NCBI GenBank assembly: GCA_949987705.1
Contig: CATLJY010000020.1
Span: 1-64,000 of the forward strand
Length of the DNA stretch: 64,000 nucleotides
Direction of reading: 5' to 3'
From: Thereva unica
Lineage: Eukaryota; Arthropoda; Insecta; Diptera; Therevidae
Position numbers and translations under genes: made by a program. Shown piece by piece: positions 53,621-63,534 of the stretch (position 1 is the first letter of the stretch; every line of letters begins with the position of its first letter). Below the pieces are notes generated by a model. The model saw nothing but the letters and a program-made list of their open reading frames with translations. It was not told the DNA's origin and did no database searches.

Positions 53621-55952
53621 CTTGTCCACCCCTCCCAAACCAGTTCGAAGAACTGTATGGCATTATGGGAAGGCCAATTGGCTGGGGCTTATTAATTTTT
53701 TCCAGTCTACAGACTGGAATCTGTGTTTCCGGAATAGAAACGCCAACTCTGCCGCTATCCGTATCACCAGGATCATACAGGCAGGAATGCATTTGTTCAT
53801 TCCTCATTCTACCAAATCTGTGAAGGCTAGGCCCAACAGATGGTTTAATCAGGAGTGTATGAATGCAATCAGAAATAAAGAAGCCGCCTTTCGAGCTTAC
53901 AAGAGCTCCCCGAGTGAATCGCTCCGTGCAGAGTATATAAAACTAAGAAATTCCTGTAAAGTCACCATCAGGAATGTCAAAAATTCATTTGACAGCAAGT
54001 TGAGAAGTAAACTCCTTAATTCAACCTCTGGTAGCAAGAACTTCTGGTCCTTGGTAAGCTCCATTAAGAAGAATTTCACTTCATCCACAACTCCTTTACT
54101 TATCCACAATGAGAAGGTGATAACAGACAGCAAATCCAAGGCCGATTTATTAGCATCTCTGTTTGCTTCCAATTCTTCTTTACCCCAAACTGATATGCTA
54201 CCCCCGGTTCTTGAGCTCAGCGCTCATCTAATGGACAGGGTTTTCTTCAGGACTCGCGAGGTGTACAGGTGCCTCAAGGAGCTCGATGTAAACAAATCGA
54301 CTGGACCCGATAATATACCCCCTATCGTCTTAAAACAATGCGCCTCACCTTTGGCTAGACCTCTGCACAAACTTTTCGCCCTATCATACTCTTCCGGAGT
54401 TTACCCAGACTCTTGGAAACTTGCCCATGTTCAGCCAATACCGAAAAAAGGTGACTCCAGCGATCCCTCCAACTACCGCCCAATAGCAATTACTTCTATT
54501 CTCTCCAAAACCATGGAGACTATAATTAACAAAAAGCTTATGGGATATCTTGAATCCAACCAACTTATCAGCGACAAACAATACGGCTTCCGTCAAAAAA
54601 GATCCACTGGTGATCTTTTAGTTTGCCTTACAGAACACCTCAGCCGAAGTTTGCATGGATCTGGCGAATCTAGTTTGGTTGTTTTGGATATCTCCAAGGC
54701 TTTTGATAGAGTATGGCACTCAGCCTTGTTAGCTAAACTCCAAGCTATTGGAATTGACTCACTTCTGTATAAGTGGGTTGAGAGTTTCCTTTCCGGCCGT
54801 TCAATTAAGATATTATTGGATGGCGTCAAATCTGAATCTCACCCCATCTCTGCGGGGGTCCCTCAGGGGTCAATTTTATCACCGGCCCTTTTTCTCATCT
54901 TTATAAATGACCTACTTTCAATCCCCTCCAACCCACTTCTCAGCTTCGCTGACGACGGTACTCTACGTTACTCGTACAGCTTCGATACAAGACAGACACA
55001 TGCCAGATCCTGTCTTGATGATCGTGAACTAATGTTCAACTCCATTAAAAAAGACATCAAACTAATTCTAGATTGGGGAGAGAAGAATCGTGTCAAATTC
55101 AACGCCTCTAAAACCAAGTACTGTCTTATCTCAAAAAAGAAGTTCAACACCTCACCATCCTTGACAGTGGATGACGTTGAACTAAAGGGCGACCCATCCC
55201 TACACATCTTAGGCGTGACATTAGCCAAAGACCTTCGTTGGAATGATCACATATTCCAAATCGCCAAACAAGCATCCCAGTGCTTGGGATTTCTTAAGAG
55301 GTGCAAGTTCCTCCTCCAGCCATCGGCCCGTGCTGTTATTTATAAATCCTACATACGGCCTCTTCTCGAATATAACTCCCTCGTTTGGGGCGGCGCTCCA
55401 ATAACCACCTTGGCATGGTTAGATAAGGTCCAAAAAAAGGCCCTTAAATTAATTGATGACGACACCGCTGGCTCCACCATCGACCCCCTCAGCCACCGTA
55501 GGAATGTAGCAGCACTGACAAAATTTTATCGCTACTATCATAATGACTGTTCCTCCGAGTTAAACGCTCTCCTGCCTCCACGGCAATCTTACAACCGCAA
55601 CACCAGATTAGCCCACTCGTCTCATTCCCTTCACCTGCAACTCCCCCTTTCACGCACTCAACAAGATATGAATTCATTTGTTAATAGAACAACTCGACTG
55701 TGGAATAGTCTCTCGCAGTCAGTATTTCCGAGCTCCTACAACATCCAAGAGTTCAAACGCAGGGTTCATCACCACCTTCTTCAATACCCCCCCCCCCCCC
55801 GTTCATTTTAACCCTTAACCTATACCCCCCTCCCCTTCCCGTACTAAGCTTACTGCTAGACATTGCACCATGACGTGACAAATGACATGACGGACTGGTA
55901 GTACAAAGGGTGACTCCTGAGCTTAGCACTGTCACATAAAAAAAAAAAAAAA
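53620..55952 (+). mobile_element. CR1/Jockey-like LINE inserted in the PIF1-USP frame
   Basis: 5'-truncated before the RT domain and ending in an A-run (about 55938-55952). USP coding resumes after the tail. The 3' UTR (55812-55937) contains TGACGTGACAAATGACATGA and matches the minus-strand copy at 11740-11853. A target duplication is not obvious. Confidence 0.85.
53640..55811 (+). CDS. CR1/Jockey-like LINE ORF2: reverse transcriptase
   Basis: Open for the last 720 or so codons of a frame that starts inside the USP sequence. The endonuclease is absent. RT blocks in order: ELDVNKSTGPDNIPPIVLKQ, VQPIPKKGDSSDPSNYRPIA, QYGFRQKRSTGDLL, SSLVVLDISKAFDRVWH, AGVPQGSILSPALFLIFIND and FADD (54945-54956). 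The C-terminal region has PLLEYNSLVWGG and NRTTRLWNSLSQSVFP before a C-run and the stop. No internal stops, so this is a fairly young but 5'-truncated copy. Confidence 0.88.
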   Translation, partial: PVRRTVWHYGKANWLGLINFFQSTDWNLCFRNRNANSAAIRITRIIQAGMHLFIPHSTKSVKARPNRWFNQECMNAIRNKEAAFRAYKSSPSESLRAEYIKLRNSCKVTIRNVKNSFDSKLRSKLLNSTSGSKNFWSLVSSIKKNFTSSTTPLLIHNEKVITDSKSKADLLASLFASNSSLPQTDMLPPVLELSAHLMDRVFFRTREVYRCLKELDVNKSTGPDNIPPIVLKQCASPLARPLHKLFALSYSSGVYPDSWKLAHVQPIPKKGDSSDPSNYRPIAITSILSKTMETIINKKLMGYLESNQLISDKQYGFRQKRSTGDLLVCLTEHLSRSLHGSGESSLVVLDISKAFDRVWHSALLAKLQAIGIDSLLYKWVESFLSGRSIKILLDGVKSESHPISAGVPQGSILSPALFLIFINDLLSIPSNPLLSFADDGTLRYSYSFDTRQTHARSCLDDRELMFNSIKKDIKLILDWGEKNRVKFNASKTKYCLISKKKFNTSPSLTVDDVELKGDPSLHILGVTLAKDLRWNDHIFQIAKQASQCLGFLKRCKFLLQPSARAVIYKSYIRPLLEYNSLVWGGAPITTLAWLDKVQKKALKLIDDDTAGSTIDPLSHRRNVAALTKFYRYYHNDCSSELNALLPPRQSYNRNTRLAHSSHSLHLQLPLSRTQQDMNSFVNRTTRLWNSLSQSVFPSSYNIQEFKRRVHHHLLQYPPPPRSF

Positions 55953-56428
55953 GTGCAACTGTGGAAACAAATATAATGATTTCGTTATCAGTAACGATTG
56001 CTTAACGAGATACTGTAACTCTTCAGCAACTTATTGATCATGAATTTGGGAAACGAGAAACCCTGAGTGGTCAATGTAAAAATTGTTGGTACACTCAAAA
56101 GATTCGTAAATCGGAAATTATTTCGGTAGCACCTGTTCTCATAATACAACTGAAATTATTCGAACTGAAAAATAAAAAGTTTATTAAAATTGAGCAATGC
56201 GATATCAAAGCTGTCACTTCTGCAAAATTGCATATAAGAGGTTCAAATTATAAAGTGATTAGTGCTATATTCCACACAGGAACACTCGAACAAGGTCATT
56301 ACATCAGCATATTGAAACAAAAATCGAGCTGGTTATGGATCAATGATTCCATAGTGCAGAAAAAATCTTGGCCGAGAAACTCGAAAGGAGCTTACGTTTT
56401 TTTTACAAAGGCAATAATATTAATTTGA
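55953..56428 (+). pseudogene. USP deubiquitinase domain, C-part
   Basis: Frames give TLQQLIDHEFGKRETLSG and the CKNC zinc pair (56075-56086), then from 56228 an open stretch with VISAIFHTGTLEQGHYISIL. The latter is the USP His box, with the His codon at 56297-56299. SSWLWINDS, holding the final catalytic Asp/Asn position, follows, and the stop comes after YVFFTKA. At least one frameshift lies near 56010. Cys, zinc and His blocks are all in the right order, so domain identity is strong, but about 50 residues between the two halves are missing or disrupted. Confidence 0.8.
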
Positions 56429-56570
56429 ATTCCTGCATTTTGTTATTTTGTTATTACCTACTTATAAAATAAATAAAAAAATATAATGAACAATTAAATA
56501 CATAATATTTCTTTATACAGAAGATTATTTATTTTTTATTTTAGAATGTATTAAAACAAAAAAGAGTGAT

Positions 56571-57111
56571 ATCCCACCAAAAAACATTAAAAATGTGAAT
56601 TAGAAGTTCGTGGGCGCGGAAATTATTTATTGGGACAGTTTTAAACACACTTATAACAAAAAGAATTGATATAGATTAGTCAAGATGAATGGTTAATAGC
56701 ATGAAATAATTAAGCACGTGCATTTACGAACGAATTCAAAGGAATTATACAACTGCCAATTTTTATTTAAAACTCAATAAAGTATTATCAACCGCAAAAA
56801 AGTTGGCGGGCGCGTTCGTTGTATACCTAGCATGAATCTTTGCTGAATTCAGTGTGGCTCAGTCTATAGTGTTTCTAATAAAATTTGTTACATTTCGAAG
56901 GACAGCTGAGATTCATGCTCTAAAATTGTTGTATAATTCCTTTGAATTCGTTCGTAAATGCACGTGTTTAATTATTTCATGCTATTAACGATTCATCTTG
57001 ACTAATCCATATCACTTCTTTTTGTTATAAGTGTGTTTAAAACTGTCCCAATAAATAATTTCCGCGCCCACGAACGTCTAATTCACATTTTTAATGTTTT
57101 TTTGGTGGGAT
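56571..57111. mobile_element. Hairpin MITE with about 185-bp arms
   Basis: Starts ATCCCACCAAAAAACATT and ends with the complement. The arms 56571-56760 and 56925-57111 are near-perfect inverse complements around a 160-bp centre. No coding capacity. A target duplication is not clear. Confidence 0.85.
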
Positions 57112-57400
57112 TTCCGTTAATACGCTTCAAACTTATCTTCAATAATAGCCGTGTTTTTTAATGGCCAGTCATCAGCGGAATAGGGGGAATAACATGTAGC
57201 ATAACATGCACGTGCCGCAACTATTTCGGACTGATGGAAGTGCGATCATAACCTCCTAGCGGTGGCCACTGGTAATTATTCTATGAGAGAGGATAGGCTA
57301 ATATGATTGGGCTAGTCCCTTCCAAGTAAGGTTGGCGTGAGGCTAATAACCTCAACCGTAAAAAACAATTATTACGGAACGAGCAACATGTCTTGAATAT
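57112..57400 (+). repeat. RTE-like LINE 5' leader, copy 1
   Basis: Near-identical to 57810-58098 (TTAATACGCTTCAAACTTAT, then ATAATAGCCGTGTTTTTTAA, GGGCTAGTCCCTTCCAAGTA). In the second copy it leads into the endonuclease frame; here it is cut near 57400 and joined to the GATCAGCGACCCC repeat. Confidence 0.7.
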
Positions 57401-57809
57401 TGGAATCGATTTTCGTGATCAGCGACCCCAAAAACCTTTAGGGTTCGATTTTCTTAACGGTGTTAATTTGGAACATCCCCCCCCCGCGGTTTGAATGCAC
57501 TAATCACCGAGACATATTTGGTACAATCCAAACATTTTACATTGTGCAACCCGAACGGTTGAGTTCACACGCAACGATTTATTTGTGCCGTCTAGTCCTA
57601 CCTTAATAATTTTTTTATATTGCACCCGAAAAACATGAATAGACTAAAAAGTACGAAATAAAAAAAATTTTTAAAAACCGCTTTGAACTATACCTCAAGT
57701 AAGTCGATATCTTTTGTGGTTCGGGCGATATCGTGTAAGCACAAAAATCACTTATGTCGTTTGAACCAAAAAACGGCTACCTCATTTTATAAAAATCCTT
57801 TCAGATCAT
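57401..57809 (-). repeat. Scraps of the GGTCGCTGATCACG repeat and of family A
   Basis: 57405-57480 is the complement of 22890-22960 and 23310-23390. 57660-57809 is the complement of the family A core unit. A C-run lies at 57478-57486. Non-coding. Confidence 0.6.
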
Positions 57810-58880
57810 ATTTCCGTTAATACGCTTCAAACTTATCTTCAATAATAGCCGTGTTTTTTAATGGTCAGTCATCAGCGGAATAGGGGGAATAACATGTAGC
57901 ATAACATGCACGTGCCGCAACTATTTCGGACTGATGGAAGTGCGATCATAACCTCCTAGCGGTGGCCACTGGTAATTATTCTATGAGAGAGGATAGGCTA
58001 ATATGATCGGGCTAGTCCCTTCCAAGTAAGGTTGGCGTGAGGCTAATAACCTCACCCGTAAAAAACAATTATTACGGAACGAGCAACATGCCTCGGATAT
58101 TGGAATAAACGACGTCGACCACGGCAACGAAAAAGGCAAAACGATGTTCGAATTTTCTCATGGAATGTTCGAACTCTGTACAGAACTCGAGCTATACAAC
58201 ATCTGGTCGATACCCTGTCAAAGTATAAAGCTGACATTACCGCCATTCAGGAGATGAGATGGACAGGGAATGGTGTTTTGCAAAAACCTGAGTATGACGT
58301 ATATTACAGCTGTCATACAAAACAACATGTGCTCGGAGTAGGTTTTATGGTCAGCAAAAGAATGAAGTCTATCATTATCAGCTTTAAAGCAATAAACGAA
58401 AGGCTATGAACCCTTCGTTTGCGAGGTATATTTAAGAACATCAGCCTCACAAGCGTTCACGCACCTACAGAAGAGTCTCTGGATGATGATAAAGAAGAAT
58501 TCTTTGAATTAGTTGAACGGGAACTTAATGCCTGCCTGCCTGCCTGCCTGGTATGATGTAAAAATCATACTAGGAGATTTGAACGCCAACTGGATTTTCG
58601 GTTAAACAATCTAACACGTTCGAAAGGTAACGCAACGCTGCGCCCTCGTCCGGTGATTCAGAAGTTGAAATATATTTAGCCTTAGGAAAGACATGGCCGC
58701 TAGTCAACGGTAGGAGATTTGAACGCCAAAGTAGGCTGGGAGCCCATATACAGGCAATATGTCGGCTACCACAGCTTGCATGGAAACACTAATGACAATG
58801 GACAGCGAGTTGTAGAGATGGCAGCAAGTTAGAACTTGGTCGTTGCAAGTACTAGATTGGGATGAGGTGACGACGACCTC
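57810..58880 (+). pseudogene. RTE-like LINE: 5' leader and apurinic endonuclease fragment
   Basis: After the leader (57810-58098), broken frames give WNVRTLYRTRAIQHLVDTLS, then [54 protein letters not shown] and GDLNAKVGWEPIYR: the successive blocks of an RTE endonuclease. A TGA at about 58408, a GCCT microsatellite at 58531-58550 and a 121-bp insertion disrupt it. It supplies the N-terminal endonuclease motifs that the 35392-38250 copy lacks, though the two are different families. Confidence 0.8.
58590..58710. mobile_element. 121-bp insertion flanked by a 19-bp direct repeat
   Basis: TAGGAGATTTGAACGCCAA occurs at 58571-58589 and 58711-58729 and would be single in the intact endonuclease frame. 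The insert has no A-tail, and I cannot match it to a known small RNA. A long target duplication with a short insert suggests LINE-mediated insertion of a small transcript or a 5'-truncated retroposon. Confidence 0.75.
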
Positions 58881-59211
58881 CACGTATGCGTGACGACTCC
58901 ATCACGCTGGTTCATCCTGGGCAATGCATTCTAGAACGTAGCGGACAGTCGTCTTCCGTACTCTACGTTCCTCTCCTTGTTCTTCAATCCTTGCTACCCA
59001 TCCCCAACCCACAATCTTCTGGTTCCGGATCAAGGTGTAATGCGAAACGTGCCGATGATCAGCTTGGCTGGGGACCCAGATTGAAAAATAGCTCGGTCGT
59101 ATACGGTGTGCTCCGGATACCTGGCAGCCTCTAGTTTTAACTAGCCTTACCCGGGTACTGCGGATCTCTGCCCGGGCGGACCTCATTTCACCGCTACTCG
59201 TGGGAGTATTT
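58881..59211 (+). other. 5' leader of an RNase H-type LINE
   Basis: Sequence preceding the ORF1 start, with the phrase CAATCCTTGCTACCCATCCC and CTTGGCTGGGGACCCAG, reminiscent of 5' UTRs of insect I/R1-like LINEs with a DUF4780-type ORF1. Non-coding; the assignment is partly from memory of such leaders. Confidence 0.45.
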
Positions 59212-59825
59212 ATGGATAATGAAGATTCAAAAACTATAAAACCGGGGACCGGTTCCCTTAAACGAAAACCGGAAGGGACCACAAATCCCGCTAATAACAA
59301 GGCTACGGCACCCCCAAGCCAACCCAAAACTAGCGGAAGTTGAGCCACAAGTTCCACCCGTCGAAAAAAGGCCTCAGAAGCGACCACTAGCAAACCTGCT
59401 CCTCCTTGCGGCTACGTCGCTGCCCAGCGTACACCTGCGGGCACGGCCGCTGCGGGGGGATCAGGGGAGCGAATGGCCTGCGGAAGGGCCGAGGACCTGA
59501 AAAGACCGAACCCGGCAAAAGGGTCCTCAACAAATCCGCGTGGCCCGCAACATCCTTCGCCGCCGATCAGGGAAGACCAAGTGTCTAAGGAGGACTTTAC
59601 CAAAGTCCAAGATGACATTGCTTGGGCTAAACAAGTCATACCAGACTATACATTGGAGTTTAGAAGTGCACCAGCCTCTAAACGCCAACCATCTGTGGAG
59701 GAACCAAGCACCCACAGTCCAATTCCGAAAAAGTCCAAGAGGCACGGCACCAGAGCGATATCCTTCGCAGAAGTAGCGAAGGATCGCAAAATAATCGGCG
59801 TCCTGGACGAAAATGACGAAAATGG
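59212..59825 (+). pseudogene. LINE ORF1 (DUF4780-like Gag), interrupted
   Basis: ATG at 59212, frame open except for TGA at 59341-59343. An S/P/K-rich N-terminal half is followed by SFAEVAKDRKIIGVLDENDE, the start of the nucleic-acid-binding DUF4780-type domain found in ORF1 of some insect LINEs. At 59826 an inverted solo LTR begins and the rest of the domain is missing. The presumed role is an RNA-binding particle protein. Confidence 0.65.
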
Positions 59826-60752
59826 TGTATTGGGACAATGGCGCGACGGTGCTGAGAAAGCAATCTGAGGCACCATTGTGCGTGTTCAGGCCCCAGAGCC
59901 AGAAGCCCTGAAGAACCTGACTCTAGGAACATGCACCTACATAAAAAATTCCACATAAAAATTCACTCTCCCTAAACCACCGAAATAACCGTTAGGGAGA
60001 GACATTATGCCGGCCACATGATGAACGCTAGCTCGCCGGGGGGGGGGGTCGTGGGGTGTGTGGCCGGGCCTATATGCAGTATGGTTCACCACTTACCAGT
60101 GACTGTGCAATTCCAGATTCCGCCTCCATCATTCTCCAGGCATCGCCTGACCCGCGTCCCTGTAGTTCGGTCCCTTGCCAGCTCATAGCCTGGATAACCA
60201 CCAGCTGATAAGGAAAGGCACTACTTAGGAACCCTGAAAAGAAATGAAATCCGCCCCACGTCGTCCTTCTGTGGATCCTTTTCTTCCCCAAGTGTGTGTG
60301 TTGTAGAGCAGTCGCACGTCGTCGTCTTCTCTTCCTTTCGGTCCTCTCGGCCGCTTCCTCTTTCTTAGATGTTGACCTACTAAGTTGTCCGCTCCTGCTT
60401 CATTCACTAGACATCCATTCCCTCGAATATACAGAACCGTCCGTACACCATTTAAACAGCGTTTAAAATCAAAATTTACAGCGATATTATATTATATTAT
60501 TGGTTAAGTTTACTAACTTCTTCATGAAATTCCGGCGACAACCAACCGGCTCCAACTTTTTTTTCCCACTCCCAAAACAAAATCCGTTCCTTTTTAAATA
60601 TTTTTCGTGACTCCCCATAATTTTTTCCTCGCATCCCTCGTTTAAATTTTCCAATAGTTCCCAAGTGATTTTCTACAAATTTCCCAATACCTACAAAGTG
60701 ATTTCGAAAGAAAATTTCCCAATCAAAATAAATTTTACAACCGACCGTTACA
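59826..60752 (-). mobile_element. Solo LTR, copy 3, inverted
   Basis: The minus-strand start TGTAACGGTCGG lies at 60752-60741. The end aligns with copies 1 and 2 through CGTCGCGCCATT to ATACA at 59826. At 927 bp it lacks about 700 bp of the middle present in the other copies. A G-run (60040-60053) lies within the shared CCACGACCCC block. The flanks (ATGG and TACC) do not give a target duplication. Confidence 0.7.
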
Positions 60753-60838
60753 TACCCTCGGGTCCACAAGGCCGATTCGCGAGGCAGTGAGGAGCCGAAA
60801 AAAAACGGACGGTTTTTTATGCCATAGGATCTAATATC

Positions 60839-60902
60839 TTTGGCGCCAATGTGGGACTCGACTCACGACCTGAGAATAGGAGTCTCATGCTCTAGTGAGC
60901 GG
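60839..60902 (-). pseudogene. tRNA-Lys-like pseudogene ending in CCA
   Basis: The minus strand reads GCTCACTAGAGCATGAGACT and on through an anticodon stem TGAGA/TCTCA to a T-arm GTCGTGAGTCGAGTCCCAC and a 3' TTGGCGCCA. This resembles insect tRNA-Lys(CTT), but the loop triplet is CCT and the D-arm is shortened. The encoded CCA, which nuclear tRNA genes lack, suggests a reverse-transcribed tRNA or a tRNA-derived SINE. Alternatively it includes a Lys-type primer-binding site on the plus strand. Confidence 0.5.
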
Positions 60903-61284
60903 GTGAAAAGCTAACTGTAATTTAGGCTCATGGTTGCAACCGTAATTTGCGATGGCCAGTCTGGAAAACCTCCCAAAGAAATATTTGGAGTTGCGAAAAA
61001 CAGGCGGAAGACAATACCACATTGTCCCCCGACGGATATCCACAAGTCTCCAAACATTTACGTACACACCCAGTTTGCTTTCGCTCCATCGGGCCAGTCT
61101 CCAGCAATACCACATTGCCTTTGACTCCCTCCGGTGGAACGACAGCCAAACAGTTCGCTGAGAGACATTCTCCAGACTGACCGAAGAGTAAAGAGACCAG
61201 CAACGAATACGCTGAATTTATAAACTAACATCGGAACACGATATTATGAGGTGGTGCTTAATCTTTCAGAAAAAAAAAAAAATA
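60903..61284. other. Unassigned segment open in several frames
   Basis: Relatively G+C-rich, with open frames on both strands (for example 60928-61203 minus), none recognisable. The phrase CAATACCACATTG is duplicated (61012 and 61107), and CAGTCTGGAAAACCTCC recurs as a variant. An A-run at 61268-61281 marks the start of the next repeat. Confidence 0.35.
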
Positions 61285-62535
61285 TGAGTGTGCTTAAGAC
61301 CACACTTTAGAAGTAAAACTTTTGTGCCCAACTGCTAGTAATATGCAATAGATATAGTGGAAAGTCTGTCGGATCTATAGTACGTTTGAGAAAATTCAGG
61401 CCAACGGCAGATGCAGGAAGAATACTAACGAATCTACTGACGGACTTGATACAAATACTATTTGAAAATATCAATATTTATGAATTCCTATTTACATTAA
61501 AACCTAAAAGTGACCGAGTAAAAATAATTTTTATTGGCAAATTTTCTTAAAAGCATACACGCGGTGCACCTAGTACGTATAGCATATAAGTGCGCATCCC
61601 ACACGAGTATGCACGCTTCCGCCACAGGCATGGATACTACCGCCACAGGCACGAAAATCTAAACATTCGCCTCATGGAAGTAAGCTGCTAACATATGCAA
61701 GCGTACATGCATTACATTCAGAGGTTCATAAAATTGCATGGTTTTTTCCGTCCCGGCTTTCACACATAGCCCGAAAATCTAAGTAACGAGTGCATGCAAG
61801 GTGCATGTGTTTGTTGTGGATACTTGTGTGTGCTATTTCGAATGCGGCATTACAGAAAAAGTTAAAAGTAGCCCGACCTTTGCGTGGCATGCATTCCATT
61901 CATGGAACATTCTGTCAGGTCGCATTTGAATACACACACTTCTATATTATTTATCAACGAATTGAACTCATGTACGCTTGGATATGTCACCAGCTGTATG
62001 CATGCTCCGCTCCCGCTACATTCATGATCATTAATAATTGCATCCGCATCGGCATAGACTATTCCAAACCCAAGTATTGTTTTACCAAGCAGTCCGCCAA
62101 CCACATCCAATCTGAAGCTTTACCTGCGCGAGCCGCTTTATCTACGCAAACGAGAGCCAATCTACTTGAGTATGGTATTGGCACCCTTTATGGCCACCTA
62201 GCCAATTACCTGATTTCTTCGTCCCATACAATCTTTTAGGGAGCTAATTAATTTTAAAGGGAGCAAAAAGAAATGCAAAAAACAATCAACCTTTTTCAAA
62301 TTCTTCTTTTATCTAAGCTTAGTTGAAAATAATTTAATTTAGCTGATTAAACCAAATTTGAAGCATAAAGTTGAAAAAACATTTTTTACAAACCTTTATA
62401 TTTTCAGTCGATGCAGGGATAGTTTTAGCCCTTTACTATTATCAATTATCATAAAATTTGCTTTGTTATAAATCAACCACTTTTGAATATAAATATTGCA
62501 AAAAATGTATTTTATTGGATTGTTTTTGATTATAA
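61285..62535 (+). repeat. Family E repeat, copy 2
   Basis: Starts GTGTGCTTAAGACCACAC and is the inverse complement of 34020-35348. The first 460 bp repeat at 63535. Ends in the A+T-rich part shared with 22990-23280. Open frame 61790-62239 is the mirror of 34474-34941 and is not conserved as a protein. Confidence 0.75.
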
Positions 62536-62689
62536 TTGAATCGGTCATTTTGAAAAGGGGTCATCTCCAAAATTTTAACTTTTTACATTTTTGCAGTATA
62601 AAAATCTATAGGTAAAGGCTGGCAATCTCCATGAAAATGGGAAATCTCCTTTTTACCTAAGTACATTTTATTTGTGGCAGATATCGAGG

Positions 62690-62950
62690 TTCATTTCGAA
62701 AACGAGTCATCTCTCGAAGATGGAATACGCGGAAACCTTCAGGCCAGTAACCCGCCATGCATCGATTCGTCTACTTCTAAGCCACGCAGCGTCAGAGAAA
62801 ATGAAGTTGGTATCGTTTGATGTGAAAACGGCATTCTTGTATGGAAACCTGGAGCAGGAAATTTATATGAACAAGCCTGAAGGGTTCGACGACGGATCAG
62901 GGAAAGTATGCAAGTTAAACAACAGGTTATGGGCAAAGTCTAGATATTAA
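62690..62950 (+). pseudogene. Ty1/copia-type reverse transcriptase fragment
   Basis: One open stretch translates to MEYAETFRPVTRHASIRLLL, then VSFDVKTAFLYGNLEQEIYM with the first catalytic Asp, and NKPEGFDDGSGKVCKLN. These are the opening RT blocks of copia elements. It stops at 62949 before the second catalytic block (YVDD), so it is a scrap. No LTRs of copia type are recognisable nearby. Confidence 0.85.
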
Positions 62951-63002
62951 CAAGTCTTTCATCTTCATACAAAAAGTTCCGACCATTGATTGTGCGCGTG
63001 CA

Positions 63003-63140
63003 TATATGAACATCACTGCTCAGCAAAACTCAACGCATACTTCGTGAACTCGGCCAGACAAAGCCAGATTCTCTCTCTTCGATCAAGTATGCGGACCAGA
63101 AAAGGAAAGACAATTGAATCAGCTGTTTTCTTTCATACAT
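63003..63140 (+). repeat. Dispersed repeat, copy 2 of 2
   Basis: Diverged match to 7345-7465 (GAACATCACTGCT, CGTGAACTCGGC, TTGAATCAGCTGTTTT). Nature unknown. Confidence 0.5.
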
Positions 63141-63534
63141 CGAATTTTTGAGTCTGGATGCCATTCGTTAAATTGTGACCATATGAATAGGAGAATAAAT
63201 TACTGCAATTATTAGGAAAGGTTAAACTTTGAATTACATTTCATATAGGAAGAAATCCTAAAAAATTGGGAAATTTTCCAGATAGAATGTGGTATGATAG
63301 AATATAGAGAATTTTGGGTTTATGGGGAGCAGAACAAATTTAATAGTTGGTTTAAATGAAATAATTTAAAGGTATTAAAGAAAAAACTTAGATTATATGA
63401 TAGAAATAAATTTAGAAGTATAAAAATGATATTTCTAGCCAATATTCAAGATGAAAAAGCTATAATTTTATATAGTGATGTTTGGTTTAACTCACTTAGG
63501 GGTCCAATAATTGATATTATAATAGAAATATATA
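63141..63534. other. A+T-rich unassigned sequence
   Basis: Strongly A+T-rich with short purine-rich frames; no similarity recognised. It ends in the A-run that precedes the next family E copy. Confidence 0.35.

Noticed and set aside
59869..59956. Continuation of LINE ORF1 past 59826 (GQWRDGAEKAI resembles ORF1 homologues)
   Set aside because: The same bases align well with the 3' ends of the other two solo LTR copies (CGTCGCGCCATT), so the resemblance to ORF1 is probably chance; not fully excluded.
60839..60855. Lys-type primer-binding site of a plus-strand LTR element
   Set aside because: Similarity to the tRNA continues through the anticodon arm, much longer than a PBS, and no LTR ends just before it.
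60928..61203. Gene in the G+C-richer segment after the third LTR
   Set aside because: Open in up to five frames at once, which is a composition effect; no domain recognised.
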